This document shows, piece by piece, positions 1-11,600 of a stretch of DNA of 64,000 nucleotides (position 1 is the stretch's first letter; every line of letters starts with the position of its first letter). The stretch comes from Limnoperna fortunei (taxonomy: Eukaryota; Mollusca; Bivalvia; Mytilida; Modiolidae). The stretch lies in NCBI GenBank assembly GCA_944474755.1, contig OX104113.1:62392074-62456073 (forward strand), given 5' to 3'. The notes under the pieces are model-generated. The model saw nothing but the letters and a program-made list of their open reading frames with translations, ran no database searches and had not been told where the DNA came from. A program made the position numbers and the translations under genes.

Positions 1-740
1 ACCTTCCAATCAGATGTATTAAAACACTATATAAAGATATATTATTAGTACCCAGCCTGTAAAAAATAAACAGCCTAAATTCCTACATGTACTTTAAAAA
101 AAAAAGTAAATTTGAAAATTAAGCATTTCAAAATAAAGATAAGACCTTTTCATCCTTTTTGCACAGACATGTAAAGTTTTAAACCGGTATAAAAGCTGAA
201 GTTCCTCTAATCTGTTAGCACAAATACTGGTACATGTTAAACATCATTAACTAATACTGTATAATATTGTTTCTTGATGAAAGGTATAAATGGTCCAAGT
301 TACTTATAAAAAGACATAAAAATAAATATGAGAATTTAAGACCATTAATATCACAATATATTTAAATCATTTTGTGCTCTAATACTTTAAAAAAAAAATA
401 ACTTTAAAGAATGCTCGCTGGTAAGTTTCAAAATGACATGGGTTTCAAAGCAACAAAATTAAGCAATTGAAAATGCTGTGGAAAACTGATTTCTTTTAAT
501 TTGTTTATAGTTTTCTATAAACAAGTTTTGCCTCAAAGAAGGCATGAAAAAATATCACAGATTTTATTGTATTTTGTCAGTGTGTCAATAGAGAAAAAAG
601 TGTATACTTTGAAATGGATAAAACCAGAGAAGTTCAAAAAGGGGACAGATATGACCAGTGAGCATGCTCAAGTTGTAAAGAAAATTAATGTTTGACATTT
701 ATTATATAAAGACAGTAGATTTTGGTTGGCTTGGAGTTGG
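1..740. other. AT-rich flank, no gene seen
   Basis: Homopolymer-rich sequence with only short chance frames. I see no splice-bounded coding segment. Confidence 0.6.
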
Positions 741-746
741 TTTATT
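741..746 (-). promoter_or_regulatory. Poly(A) signal candidate for the distal terminal exon
   Basis: AATAAA on the minus strand about 160 bases downstream of the TGA at 903-905. Confidence 0.4.
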
Positions 747-902
747 TGGTTTTCATTGTATTTTCAGCCATTAAATATAGAAATATATAGTCTCTAACAG
801 ATAATCTGCCTTCAAGTTAGTAATCTGCTTAAAAATACTTTTAGTAGTCAAAAGAACATGAAATCCCCATTCCTCAAATGAGCAGTATCAATGTAACTAG
901 AA

Positions 903-1106
903 TCATGATGATGCTATACTTTCCCCGGGGGTTATTGGCTGCACCCCGGGTAACTGTATCCTAGGATGACTTTTCTGTTTTTTTCGTATACCATCAACTC
1001 CATGTTTAGAAATGCTAGGACGACGTGTTGTTGCAGCAGTAACAGTCTCGGACCTGTCTCCTATCGGACTACCAATAATACTTCCTGCCTCACTATTGGA
1101 CAGTTC
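903..1106 (-). CDS. Possible alternative terminal exon with stop
   Basis: Acceptor TTTCTAG, then 67 phase-0 codons ending in TGA. The peptide is Ser/Thr/Arg/Pro-rich (E-L-S-N-S-E-A-G-S-I-I-G-S-P-I-G and P-S-I-S-K-H-G-V). It contrasts with the AT-rich flanks by its mixed codon use. It is either an alternative RGS22 C-terminus or the end of a small separate gene. An AATAAA lies about 160 bases beyond. Confidence 0.45.
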   Translation of the reverse strand, partial: ELSNSEAGSIIGSPIGDRSETVTAATTRRPSISKHGVDGIRKKQKSHPRIQLPGVQPITPGESIASS

Positions 1107-1879
1107 CTAGAAAACAACAGAATTTTATAATTTAATAATTATAAATAAAAAATTCATTAAACATGTATGTTAGTATTTTTAATCATTGTTATTTGAATAT
1201 ACAAATATGTAATTTCCACATTTGAAATTAATCCTTTTCTATTTTTGATCATGAAAAACTGTGTACTTACTTTGAATTTAGGTTAATTAAAAAAGAAATA
1301 TGAAAATTACCAACAAAGACAATTATTATGAACATGTAAACAGTAAATACAAAATATGAGATAACTTCAAACCCTTGTATCTCACTAGAATACAAAATAT
1401 TTTCTAACTTATATGATAATATGTTAATATGACATCACACGATCAAGTTATACAGCTCATAGACAATGGCCTATTAGCTTCAGAATAAACCATTGGCACC
1501 TTGTTCTGTTTTAACAAGAAACATGCATTATGGTGAACATCTGAAATAGAATGTCTTCCTTTTTTTATTCAACCAAAAAAAAATAATATTAGCTCTAAAA
1601 ACATTCTAGAATCTTCTATAAATTAGTTAACTACAAGTATGTATATGATGACAACATTTAAGTTTTATAGAACTTGTGGCAAGACACATCTAAAACTTTC
1701 TGTTACTAACAATGTAAATCAATTAAAGAATTCTATAGTGGTTTTTTTCAGTGTACCAGAAGGTGTGGTCTCAAAAACACAAAAAAATTGGGGCCTTAGC
1801 CACAAAACCATGTGTTTCTAATATTGATACAGCAATTTCAACTCCTTTGAAAATATTGCACAATTGAAACATGATTTTC

Positions 1880-2360
1880 TAGGAATCAGGGTGTTGTCCT
1901 GGACTACCATAACCAACACAGGTTATATCTTCATGAATATGCATATTCATAAAGATATGAGTTACCCAATACCATATACATGTAATACCATCTCTGAATA
2001 TTACCAGGATTTCACGAGTTACCACCTTTCAATTTGCAACCAGAACCAACACACATGATACCTTTTCTCAGGGACATTATATACACCTAATAGTATAGAC
2101 TGTCCATGCCTTTCTGAAAGATATTTTAATGTGCTACCAGAACCAGCATATTTGATAATTTCTCAGAATATCACATATTCATGTGGTTCCAAATCCAAAA
2201 CATAGAATATCACGTTTTGTTGTGCTACACAAACCAACACATTTTATACTGTCTCCCAATATTCATTTTTATGTGCTACCAGAACCAGCACATTAGATAC
2301 CTTTGAATATCACATCATGTTGTGCTACCAGAACCAGCACACATAATACCTTCTCTACTT
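1880..2360. repeat. Degenerate ~49-bp tandem repeat
   Basis: The phrase GTGCTACCAGAACCAGCACA recurs with changes near 2131, 2222, 2273 and 2322, and in weaker form near 2035 and 1900. Spacing is about 49-51 bp or its double. An old, decayed minisatellite next to a candidate exon. Confidence 0.7.
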
Positions 2361-2389
2361 ATTGTAGGTGTTTTCTTAATGTTAGTCAC

Positions 2390-2503
2390 GGAATTTCTAA
2401 ACGTCTTCCACTTCTGGCTAATTTGTGACAGGCGCCTATAACCTTGTGATGTAGCCATACCTGGTCTCTTGGAATCGGCTATACTCATACCTAGCTCATT
2501 CTG
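2390..2503 (-). CDS. Possible alternative 3' exon, Ser/Arg/Gln-rich
   Basis: Acceptor TTTATAG, then phase-0 codons Q-N-E-L-G-M-S-I-A-D-S-K-R-P-G-M and a basic helix-like end (R-R-L-S-Q-I-S-Q-K-W-K). The listed 3' boundary uses a weak GTGACT donor that keeps phase 0. A GTATTA donor at 2344-2349 is possible, extending the exon to 2350 but leaving phase 1. Composition looks coding, but the boundary is unsure. Confidence 0.38.
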
Positions 2504-2768
2504 CTATAAAACATTATTTAGCGTTTATAGCACTGTGGGGAGAATGTGCTAATAATGAAAATGTTTACAAGAACAATGGGTGACAATATCTATCAAAAGT
2601 GAATGCTAACTTGTTATGGTTAAGTGAACAGCATTCTACAACCTACGTAGTATTTATAAACCAGGATGTATAGCTATCCTGATTGTAATAAAATCACCAA
2701 AGGAATAATTATGTACAGTGACAGATTCTTTATTCCATATTTTCACTGAGTACAGAATAACAGAAGGT

Positions 2769-4350
2769 AGGCCTTATGACACGTACAACCTAAGATAAGC
2801 CTTATGACATGTACAACCTTAGATAAGCCTTATGACATGTACAACCTAAGATAAGCCTTATGACATGTACAACCTTAGATAAGCCTTATGACACGTACAA
2901 CCTAAGATAAGCCTTATGACATGTACAACCTTAGATAAGCCTTATGACACGTACAACCTTAGATAAGCCTTATGACACGTACAACCTAAGATAAGCCTTA
3001 TGACATGTACAACCTTAGATAAGCCTTATGACACGTACAACCTTAGATAAGCCTTATGACATGTACAACCTTAGATAAGCCTTATGACATGTACAACCTT
3101 AGATAAGCCTTATGACATGTACAACCTAAGTTAAGCCTTGGAACATGTACAACCTTAGATAAGCCTTATGACAAGTACAACCTTAGATAAGCCTTATGAC
3201 ATGTACAACCTTAGATAAGCCTTATGACACGTACAACCTAAGTAAAGCTTTGGAACATGTACAACCTTAGATAAGCCTTATGACATGTACAACCTTAGAT
3301 AAGCCTTATGACATGTACAACCTAAGTTGAGCTTTGGAACATGTACAACCTTAGATAAGCCTTATGACATGTACAACCTAAGTTAAGCCTTGGAACATGT
3401 ACAACCTTAGATAAGCCTTATGACATGTACAACCTAAGTTAAGCTTTGGAACATGTACAACCTTAGATAAGCCTTATGACACGTACAACCTAAGTTAAGC
3501 TTTGGAACATGTACAACCTTAGATAAGCCTTATGACATGTACAACCTTAGATAAGCCTTATGACATGTACAACCTAAGTTAAGCCTTGGAACATGTACAA
3601 CCTTAGATAAGCCTTATGACATGTACAACCTAAGTTAAGCTTTGGAACATGTACAACCTTAGATAAGCCTTATGACACGTACAACCTAAGTTAAGCTTTG
3701 GAACATGTACAACCTTAGATAAGCCTTATGACATGTACAACCTTAGATAAGCCCTATGACATGTACAACCTAAGTTAAGCCTTGGAACATGTACAACCTT
3801 AGATAAGCCTTATGACATGTACAACCTAAGTTAAGCTTTGGAACATGTACAACCTTAGATAAGCCTTATGACACGTACAACCTAAGTTAAGCTTTGGAAC
3901 ATGTACAACCTTAGATAAGCCTTATGACACGTACAACCTAAGTTAAGCTTTGGAACATGTACAACCTTAGATAAGCCTTATGACATGTACAACCTAAGTT
4001 AAGCTTTGGAACATGTACAACCTTAGATAAGCCTTATGACATGTACAACCTTAGATAAGCCTTATGACATGTACAACCTAAGTTAAGCCTTGGAACATGT
4101 ACAACCTTAGATAAGCCTTATGACATGTACAACCTTAGATAAGCCTTATGACATGTACAACCTAAGATAAGCCTTGGAACATGTACAACCTTAGATAAGC
4201 CTTATGACAAGTACAACCTTAGATAAGCCTTATGACACGTACAACCTTAGATAAGCCTTATGACAAGTACAACCTAAGTTAAGCCTTGGAACATGTACAG
4301 CCAAGGGTATGCCTTGTGACAAGTATAACCTAAGGTAAGCCCTGGAACAA
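2769..4350. repeat. 28-bp minisatellite, about 56 copies
   Basis: Unit consensus GCCTTATGACATGTACAACC followed by TTAGATAA. The first start positions (2771, 2799) are exactly 28 bases apart. The left half is homogeneous. From about 3130 on, two unit types tend to alternate (TTATGACA...CTAAGTTAA and TTGGAACA...CTTAGATAA), giving a 56-bp or longer higher-order repeat. It lies downstream of RGS22 exon 27. Confidence 0.95.
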
Positions 4351-5489
4351 ATCAGTAAAACAAGGTAAAAGAGGAAAATGCTTAGCTTAAGATTTTGAGA
4401 ACAAATATAGTCCATAAAGTGGATTATTATCCCTTGTGATGTTAATACCAGTCTTGGAGAAAAAAGGAATGACCTATAATACTATGATAAGCCAATTATG
4501 TATTCTTGTAAGCACTAGAATCCATATTAGAACCAAAACATTATGCATCATCCATGCATCATGCAAGTCTTTAATTAGTTATCATTCTCTGTCAATAAGT
4601 TTGGGGATAATAAGGGGTTAAAAAGCTCAGTCAACTTTCCTGCATGCTGTCAAACCCTCACCAAAACTACTGCCGGAATTTGGCTTCTGTCAAAAAGAAT
4701 ATTCATCTTTACAGTACATTTTTCAGATTGTAGTACAGTTTTGTTAAATATATGTAGAACTGACATTCATATATTTTGTTTGATTGTCATCTTCATCTGA
4801 TGTTCTTTCAACATAAAGAATTTATTTTTTGTATATACCTACACCAAACACACAATAGATAAACAATATAATAAATATTGAAGGGTTCATGCAGAATTTC
4901 ATTGCTACACACAGAAATATTTGAAATGACAGAGCTGATGACAAAAGTGTGTGCTATGAAATGGATAAGATCAAACATTCTACCATTCTGAAAGTTCATA
5001 ATACAGACCAACATCAATAAACATGGGAAAGACCACAATACTTACTCTATACCTCTGTTGAATGAAATATAACATGTATAATATAAGGGAGATAACTCTA
5101 TAAAAGATAAAACAGTCATCTTGTGACAAGGGTACCAGTATGTCTAACAGCCAGTGTGTTAAGATAAGAAATATAATTTTATATTGTTGCAACTTGTGTA
5201 CTTTCAATGTACTTATGATATTAAAATGATAGTTAAATTTGAAGAAAAACTAGTTTTTCAGGAATTATGGTTACACAAATATATACCTACAATGCTAAAC
5301 CTGAGTGTTAATCCTAAACATCTATAAAAATGTTTTTAAAATGCTACTAAAAAAAGAATTGTTAATGATTTCCACTAAGCCATTAATTGTTACCTTTTTC
5401 TGACTTAGGAGCCCTTACAAATTGGAATCCTGAATGGAATTTTAAATCATTATAATTTAAAAGATATTATAAAATATATTGTTAACAGG

Positions 5490-5545
5490 TCTGTCATCAA
5501 TAAGCGATGACTAACTACCTTAACCACTTGGCCAATGAGTCTTCA
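5490..5545 (-). mobile_element. SINE head fragment
   Basis: The complement matches the tRNA-like head (CCAAGTGGTTAAGGTAG). Only the head survives. Confidence 0.6.
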
Positions 5546-5624
5546 AAATGATCAAATATCAAATTTATTTTGTATGTAATAGCAAAGTTACACATACACA
5601 TCAACATAGAATTTCATGCAGTTA

Positions 5625-5818
5625 CAAGTTAGCATGCATCAAATGGCAAGGTTTGAGTCTCATTGGGGGGCAGGCTGTACTCAACTAGAACATATTAGAC
5701 AAGGACTGCCATTTTTCCTGCCGAAGGTTGTGGGTTTTCCCTTGGTACTCCGGCTCCCTCCCCCATTAGCTGAAAAATTGCTTAAAGTGGCATTAAGCAT
5801 CATTCAAACAAACTAACA
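5625..5818 (+). mobile_element. tRNA-derived SINE copy, 5' truncated
   Basis: Begins near the B box (GGTTTGAGTCTC) and runs through the TACTCGACT-type body to the GAAAAATTGCTTAAAGTGGC end and a CAAACAAAC tail. Confidence 0.8.
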
Positions 5819-6892
5819 AAATGGCATGGGTCAGTTTCGGTAATGTTGAAATTTTGTCTTGTGACAAATCAAAGGAAAAAATGTCCCTCCCTATAAAAAG
5901 TGGTTGTCAATTTGGTTTGTATGTGTGCATGATATTCTATCCCATAAAATTGTAAACTAAAAATGTGCACATGTGTTACATATTTAAAAATATTAGGACA
6001 TAATCATTTTCTTAGCTGGAATTATATAAATGATGAACTTTGAATCCTTGCACCATTAATTTATATATATATTCTGTAAAATTAATGTAGAATGTATTTG
6101 CCTTAAGGGTACAACCTTACAGCATTCTAATTCATAACAAAAGAAGTGGGTGCTACTTCTTGTTTCTATTATAAAAATTAAAAAAAACCCACAACACAAA
6201 TCATTTAAAATATAAATAAACACAAACATAAGCAAATAATATAGCTTTATTATTGTATACATTTATTGCCTTATTTTTATTATATATGGTGTCCATGAAA
6301 ATTAAAATTACTGATATTCAAAATAAATCTTGAAGGACAAACCATGCAAAGTACTTTTATAAAGGAGCAAAATTTTGAAAATTTATAAATTCACTTCCTT
6401 CTGTATATTTAATATAATTTAAAATATCTTAATACCTAATAAAGATTATTCTTTGATTTATTATTAAATAAACTGTCTGTTATTAGAAAACTGCTATGCC
6501 AAAAATTATTTTAAAAAAAAACAAACAAAAAAATAACACAAATTAGTACAAAAAAAAGGCAAATATTTCCTAATATCTCCCATTATTTTCATTCATTTAG
6601 AAGAAGCATATTCAGAATAAATAAATAGCAGCTATTTTTACTTTCTGTAAAAAAAACTGTATGGCTTGTTGATCTTTGGATATAAAAATATACCTCTTTA
6701 AAAATATATATATTTTTACTGCAACCAGAATTCTGAGCCCATTTGCATGTAAATCTAATAATAACTTCAATAAAACTTAATTTAATGTGATAAAAGAAAT
6801 ATATTGTGAATAATTTTTGTGTATTTGTCTTCATAGCCTGTGACAAAATACATTTAATACAGAACAAAAATAACACACAGCTCAAAACTTAC

Positions 6893-7081
6893 CCCATCAT
6901 CCTGTGTGCCAGAGAAAATAAAATTAAAGAATTTACTTCCTTGTTCAAATATTGTTAAATCGGCATGATCTACTTCAAAATCCCATTTGTTGATACATGA
7001 GAACAAAAGTTGAGGGACAGAAGGTAAGTGTTTCCCATAGAAACCATAATGACAAGTTGAGAAAAAGGAGGCTAGTGTTTC
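6893..7081 (-). CDS. Possible alternative 3' exon (or 9-nt microexon at 6893-6901)
   Basis: Sixty-three open codons between acceptor TTTATAG and donor GGG^GTAAGT, phase 0 at both ends. A nested acceptor (GGCACACAG) would leave only a 9-nt microexon encoding D-D-G. I do not recognise the longer peptide; it is Phe-rich, as random AT-rich frames tend to be. If real, it could follow exon 26 directly, skipping exon 27. Confidence 0.3.
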
Positions 7082-8185
7082 CTATAAAAAGCATGGGGAC
7101 AAAAATATCAACATCTCATGGGTTAGGAAAGTGATATTGGATGTAAGTGATCTTCATTTTGAATAACTTTAATAATCAATGATTTTTATGTGACATTTTG
7201 GTTCATTCAATTGATTGCTTTGGTGGTTTCTAGTGATGTTTCATAAGAGATGCTAGGAATGAATTTTCACACTTCAAGTTTAAAAAATAATATTTTTGCG
7301 TCTGATTTTATGGCCTGCTAAATTACTATCTGTATAATTAAATACAAAAATGGTATTAGAATTCTGAGGTCACTTTCCAGCTGTAGGCAAGAATAGCCGA
7401 GGATGACCTAATTAAACATAAGACAGATGTAAATGTTCCCATAAAAACCAATGTCAGTTCTTTACTTTGTTAGTACATGTATATGTAATAATTTCTGTGT
7501 TTATTTCCCTGAGTTTAGCATTTTGTTTTGCAATTTTCATTCCATATAATATATATCTATATATAATGTAACAACACAATGAAGCCATTATGACATGTAT
7601 AAAGCCATGCTGTATTGGGAAAGGACTAACTCACCTATGTAGGGTTTATAACTAAATGTGAAATACATGTACAATCATTTTTCTAATAAAAAAAATCATG
7701 AAATAACAGAGCACATAAAAATTTAACTAAAACAAATTTGCTGAAATTTTTCAAGCTAAATTTTTCTCAATTTATATTTACACACATTTTTGTTTTTGTA
7801 GGCTCAAAATTTTTACTTTGTTCAAAATTCTAAATAAAAACAATAAAATATGTAATTATAAAGGTTATATCTAACTTTAGTGTGTTATTAGTCTAGTTTC
7901 TAACTGAAGCATTTACACATACCATTGATCCCATAAAATGTGCCTCTTTCTGTAATATTATATCATATATAATATTTTATGCAATATATTATATTTTAAC
8001 AATAAAACATAAAACAGTCATATTTTTTATTGTAGTAATACATTACACATGACTTAATTAAATATTAACAATGTATTTTTATGTTAGTGTCATTTCTTTT
8101 TCTCCTTAATTAAATTATTGTTTAAAAAAATGTGGCTGGGCTAAATTTTTACTAAGAAAATTAAGATTCCTAATGAAAAAAAAAA

Positions 8186-8191
8186 TTTATT
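8186..8191 (-). promoter_or_regulatory. Poly(A) signal candidate for RGS22 exon 27
   Basis: AATAAA on the minus strand, about 290 bases past the exon 27 stop. AT-rich context makes chance occurrences common. Confidence 0.4.
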
Positions 8192-8484
8192 ATAACAGGA
8201 GAAAAAAAGTAGTTTAAATCTTCATTAACAAAGATAGTGTTCTCTCCACAAACAGGTACAGTTATTAAAAAAACTAAAATAACAGCATTAAGACTAATTT
8301 ATACTTCACAGCAATTTCTTCCTGTGAAGGATTTTGATTCTAAACAGATGTCTAGCCAAGATAAAAAAGAGAAAATACATATGAAGAAACTACATAAAGA
8401 TTATCCTGATTATAAAACACTGGCAAATTTATCTAGCCTATTTTGTTCTCCTTCAAAGCATACAGGACTAAGCCATTTGTTTAC

Positions 8485-8658
8485 CTATTCACTTGTTATA
8501 CTCTCACTGTATAAACTATGCAAGTCAGTTTGACTTGAGGTTATGCTTGGTGCAGTACCATTTTGTACTGTGAAAACACTTTGAAGACTTTGAAGACTTC
8601 CTATTCGACCGTTTTTTGTTGTTGAATGACGGTCAGATGTTGACTGACCTGAACCAGG
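8485..8658 (-). CDS. RGS22: RGS22 exon 27, terminal Ser/Thr-rich exon with stop
   Basis: Fifty-seven codons of Ser/Thr/Gln-rich sequence (S-L-Q-S-L-Q-S-V-F-T-V-Q) and a TAG stop. Acceptor TTTCTAG. A poly(A) signal lies about 290 bases downstream. A possible internal donor (TATACA^GTGAGAG) before the stop leaves phase 1, which does not match any downstream block I found. Confidence 0.75.
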   Translation of the reverse strand, partial: PGSGQSTSDRHSTTKNGRIGSLQSLQSVFTVQNGTAPSITSSQTDLHSLYSESITSE

Positions 8659-11600
8659 CTAGAAAGTAATTATTTTATAATGGTATCAAAAGAACAATTT
8701 TTTCAAACAATGGATTTGCTTCCAAACCTTATCACATCTCAATTAAAGACATTAAATGTTTTAATAAATCCTGCAGATGCATAAAAAATAATGTAGAATT
8801 GCAACATGTGGGGACTTTGCGTACTAGGTTAACAACAATAAAAATCGGCTTCTTAATTTACTTGCATGACAATATGTTCATTACAAAAACTGAAATTAAT
8901 AAATATAGTTCAATGAATGATGCTCTTGTATAAACCACACAATAAACACTTATCCACAACCCCCAAAAACAGTGTTATTAATAACATTCTTCCAAACTAT
9001 TACAATCCACGTCAATAAAAATAAAACTTACTCTCCATTTAACTCCTTCTGCCAAAGAAAAGCTGTAAGCGTGGATAGCACCTTCTGGTATGGGTGGTAG
9101 AGGGAATACTTGAGAGGGTAACTGAAAACTATCTATTTTTTCTAATCTGGATTTCAATAACTTTTGGTATTTTGTGACTGAAAAAAAGGAATAAATCGTT
9201 TTTTATACTCAAACACTTTGTGGTCTGTTGTTAAATATTTAGTAAATAAGAAAATGTCTCGGCAACACTGATGTCCCACTTGGAGCATATTTAGTTAACA
9301 CCAAGTTCACTCCAAATTTTTGCACACCCCTTAAGAGTTTTTGCCACTGAAGAGATCTCACCATATTGTAACTGTGCATCATTAAGATGTAAAGTCAGAC
9401 AGACAGACAAACAAATGAATCAACGACTGGACGAACAAACTGAAAAACTATGTGTCCCAACTTTCCTTGGCAGGACATAAAAAATAATAGACTTTCACAC
9501 TCAAATGCTTTGTGGTCTGTTATTAAATGTTATTAACAGTAAGGAATGAATACGGTAAAAACAGTAAAACCCTAACATAAATAAGAATGACAGCTGTATT
9601 TTGGGTTGATTGATTGATAGATACACACATAATTTTTGCATATATAATTGATTCATCTATGTTTCATATCCAGTTAACACAATTGCTTAAATATTTAGTT
9701 AACTGTATAATTTGATATATCTACATGTGTACCTTCCAATTTTGTTCAACACTTCAAAATGTTAGTGATCACAATTATCAATATATATTAACTTCTGCTT
9801 GAAAGACCAACTTTTTTGAGGTGTTCTCTTAAGCAATTTTCCACCAATAAAATTCATATATAGATAAACATTTTGTATTGATGGATCATTGACAAATGAT
9901 CTTACTTGGTCGTTTAGTTGGGTCTTCGGGAGGCTGGAAGGTCTTTCTGAAGCCTGCCCAGTATCCCAGTAAATCTGGATACACCTGTACCATAGCTTCA
10001 TCAAATATATTGGAGACGACCTCCTTCCCAGCTAAATATTTCTGAGCTGCCTTTAGTGTCTTCTCATGACATGCTGATGATATATCAATCTGGACAAAAT
10101 GAAAATGCTTCGATGAGGTGATAGATAAAATGTTTCACACAACGATGAAATGCAAGAATTGTATTTACTAAGATATTATACAGACAAAGTATAGATCTTT
10201 TGCAAAGATACAAAAAAACATATAAACAATGAGGTAATTCCTCAGAGGAAGTACCATTTAACCATTCATGGCAGCAAGAGAAGGTATATAGAAGTCACTT
10301 TCATGGTTGTGTTACTTAGTCATTTTACTGAATAAAAAATAAAGCATAAAAAGTCAAAAACCCATTATATGTGGAAACGATATTTTAAAGACTGTTTCTC
10401 TGTACGTTTCATAGAACAGCCTATACCAATAATGAGTTTCTCTGTACGTTTCATGGAACAGCCTATAACAATTATGAGTTATGAGTAATAATTGTTAATA
10501 GGCTTTTTAACTATTTACTCTGTAACGACAAGTATGGAACAAGTGTTAACAAATAAAAATGTCTAACCTGCATTCCACATTTCCAGTAAAGAAATAACAA
10601 AAATTTCCTAAGCAACATAAATAGCATTATAACATCAAATAAAATATATGTTGTATAATTCTGATGCTGTCACTGATATTGTGTTCAAGATCAAGTGACA
10701 CCTACCATGCTGTTGTTATTTTGCTTATAAGCAACCTATATACAACAAACTGTCATTAACTATTCATCAGCAACATATTAATTATTATTATTGTACTCTG
10801 TGTGGTTGCCAAGAAAACTAGATGTCATTAAGATGTTACCTATCTTCAGGGACCCGTTTACCTTGAGGTCAAAGTTCAAAGACAAAGGTCAACAATCATG
10901 GTATGCAACACATCGCCTTGAAATTTTCTACCTAGATGCCAAACATCAAAAGCCTACTTCAAAAGAGAAAAAAAATAGCCCAGACACGATTAGTTTTTGA
11001 CGGATGGGTGGACAGACAGACTGATCACTATAGGGCGTCAACACCCTAGTTGTAGGGCCCTTAATGATCTAATTTGATAACATCAGCAACTATATACCAA
11101 ATATTGTCATCCTACCATGCATGGTAACTGATGAACTAACCTAATTAGACTAAAACTGTTGGACCTATGGCTAAACCTTACCAAGATATAAACCAAAATG
11201 TCAGCTGTTAATGCCACTGATACCCAAGCCAAGGAAACCCCATATTATATGAAGCTGGCGAGACAAAAACAATAGATTTTTGCAAATTCCTCCATTATAA
11301 AACTTACAATTTTCAAATAACTTCTCCCATATATTTATTTTCCTTTGACTTTTTTAGAGATAGACAAGAGTATATTTCCACTTTTTTACCTGTAAGGTAG
11401 GAGTGATGGCTGATTCTAGAAAACAATCTAGTATGGCCTGGACTTTTCTTCGTAATAAATCTTCATCAGCATATGGTTGACTGCATTCCTGTAAAGATAT
11501 TTGTATAAAAATAAACCAACACATTTGAGATAGATACATGATTTATCAAATAATGTTTCTTCCCCTTTAAAAATCCAAATACATTTTTTGAAAGCAGAGT

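Larger units (their letters stand above)
4360..8180. other. Intergenic or 3' flank with SINE fragments
   Basis: AT-rich sequence. It holds a SINE fragment near 5490-5545 (minus), a SINE body at 5625-5818 (plus) and the doubtful exon at 6893-7081. I see nothing else structured. Confidence 0.5.

Noticed and set aside
2769..4350. A CRISPR-like array
   Set aside because: Repeats are directly adjacent without unique spacers, and the DNA is eukaryotic.
7340..7420. A minus-strand exon after a TTTAATTAG acceptor
   Set aside because: The peptide is hydrophobic and AT-driven, no donor follows in a fitting phase, and it runs into a stop.
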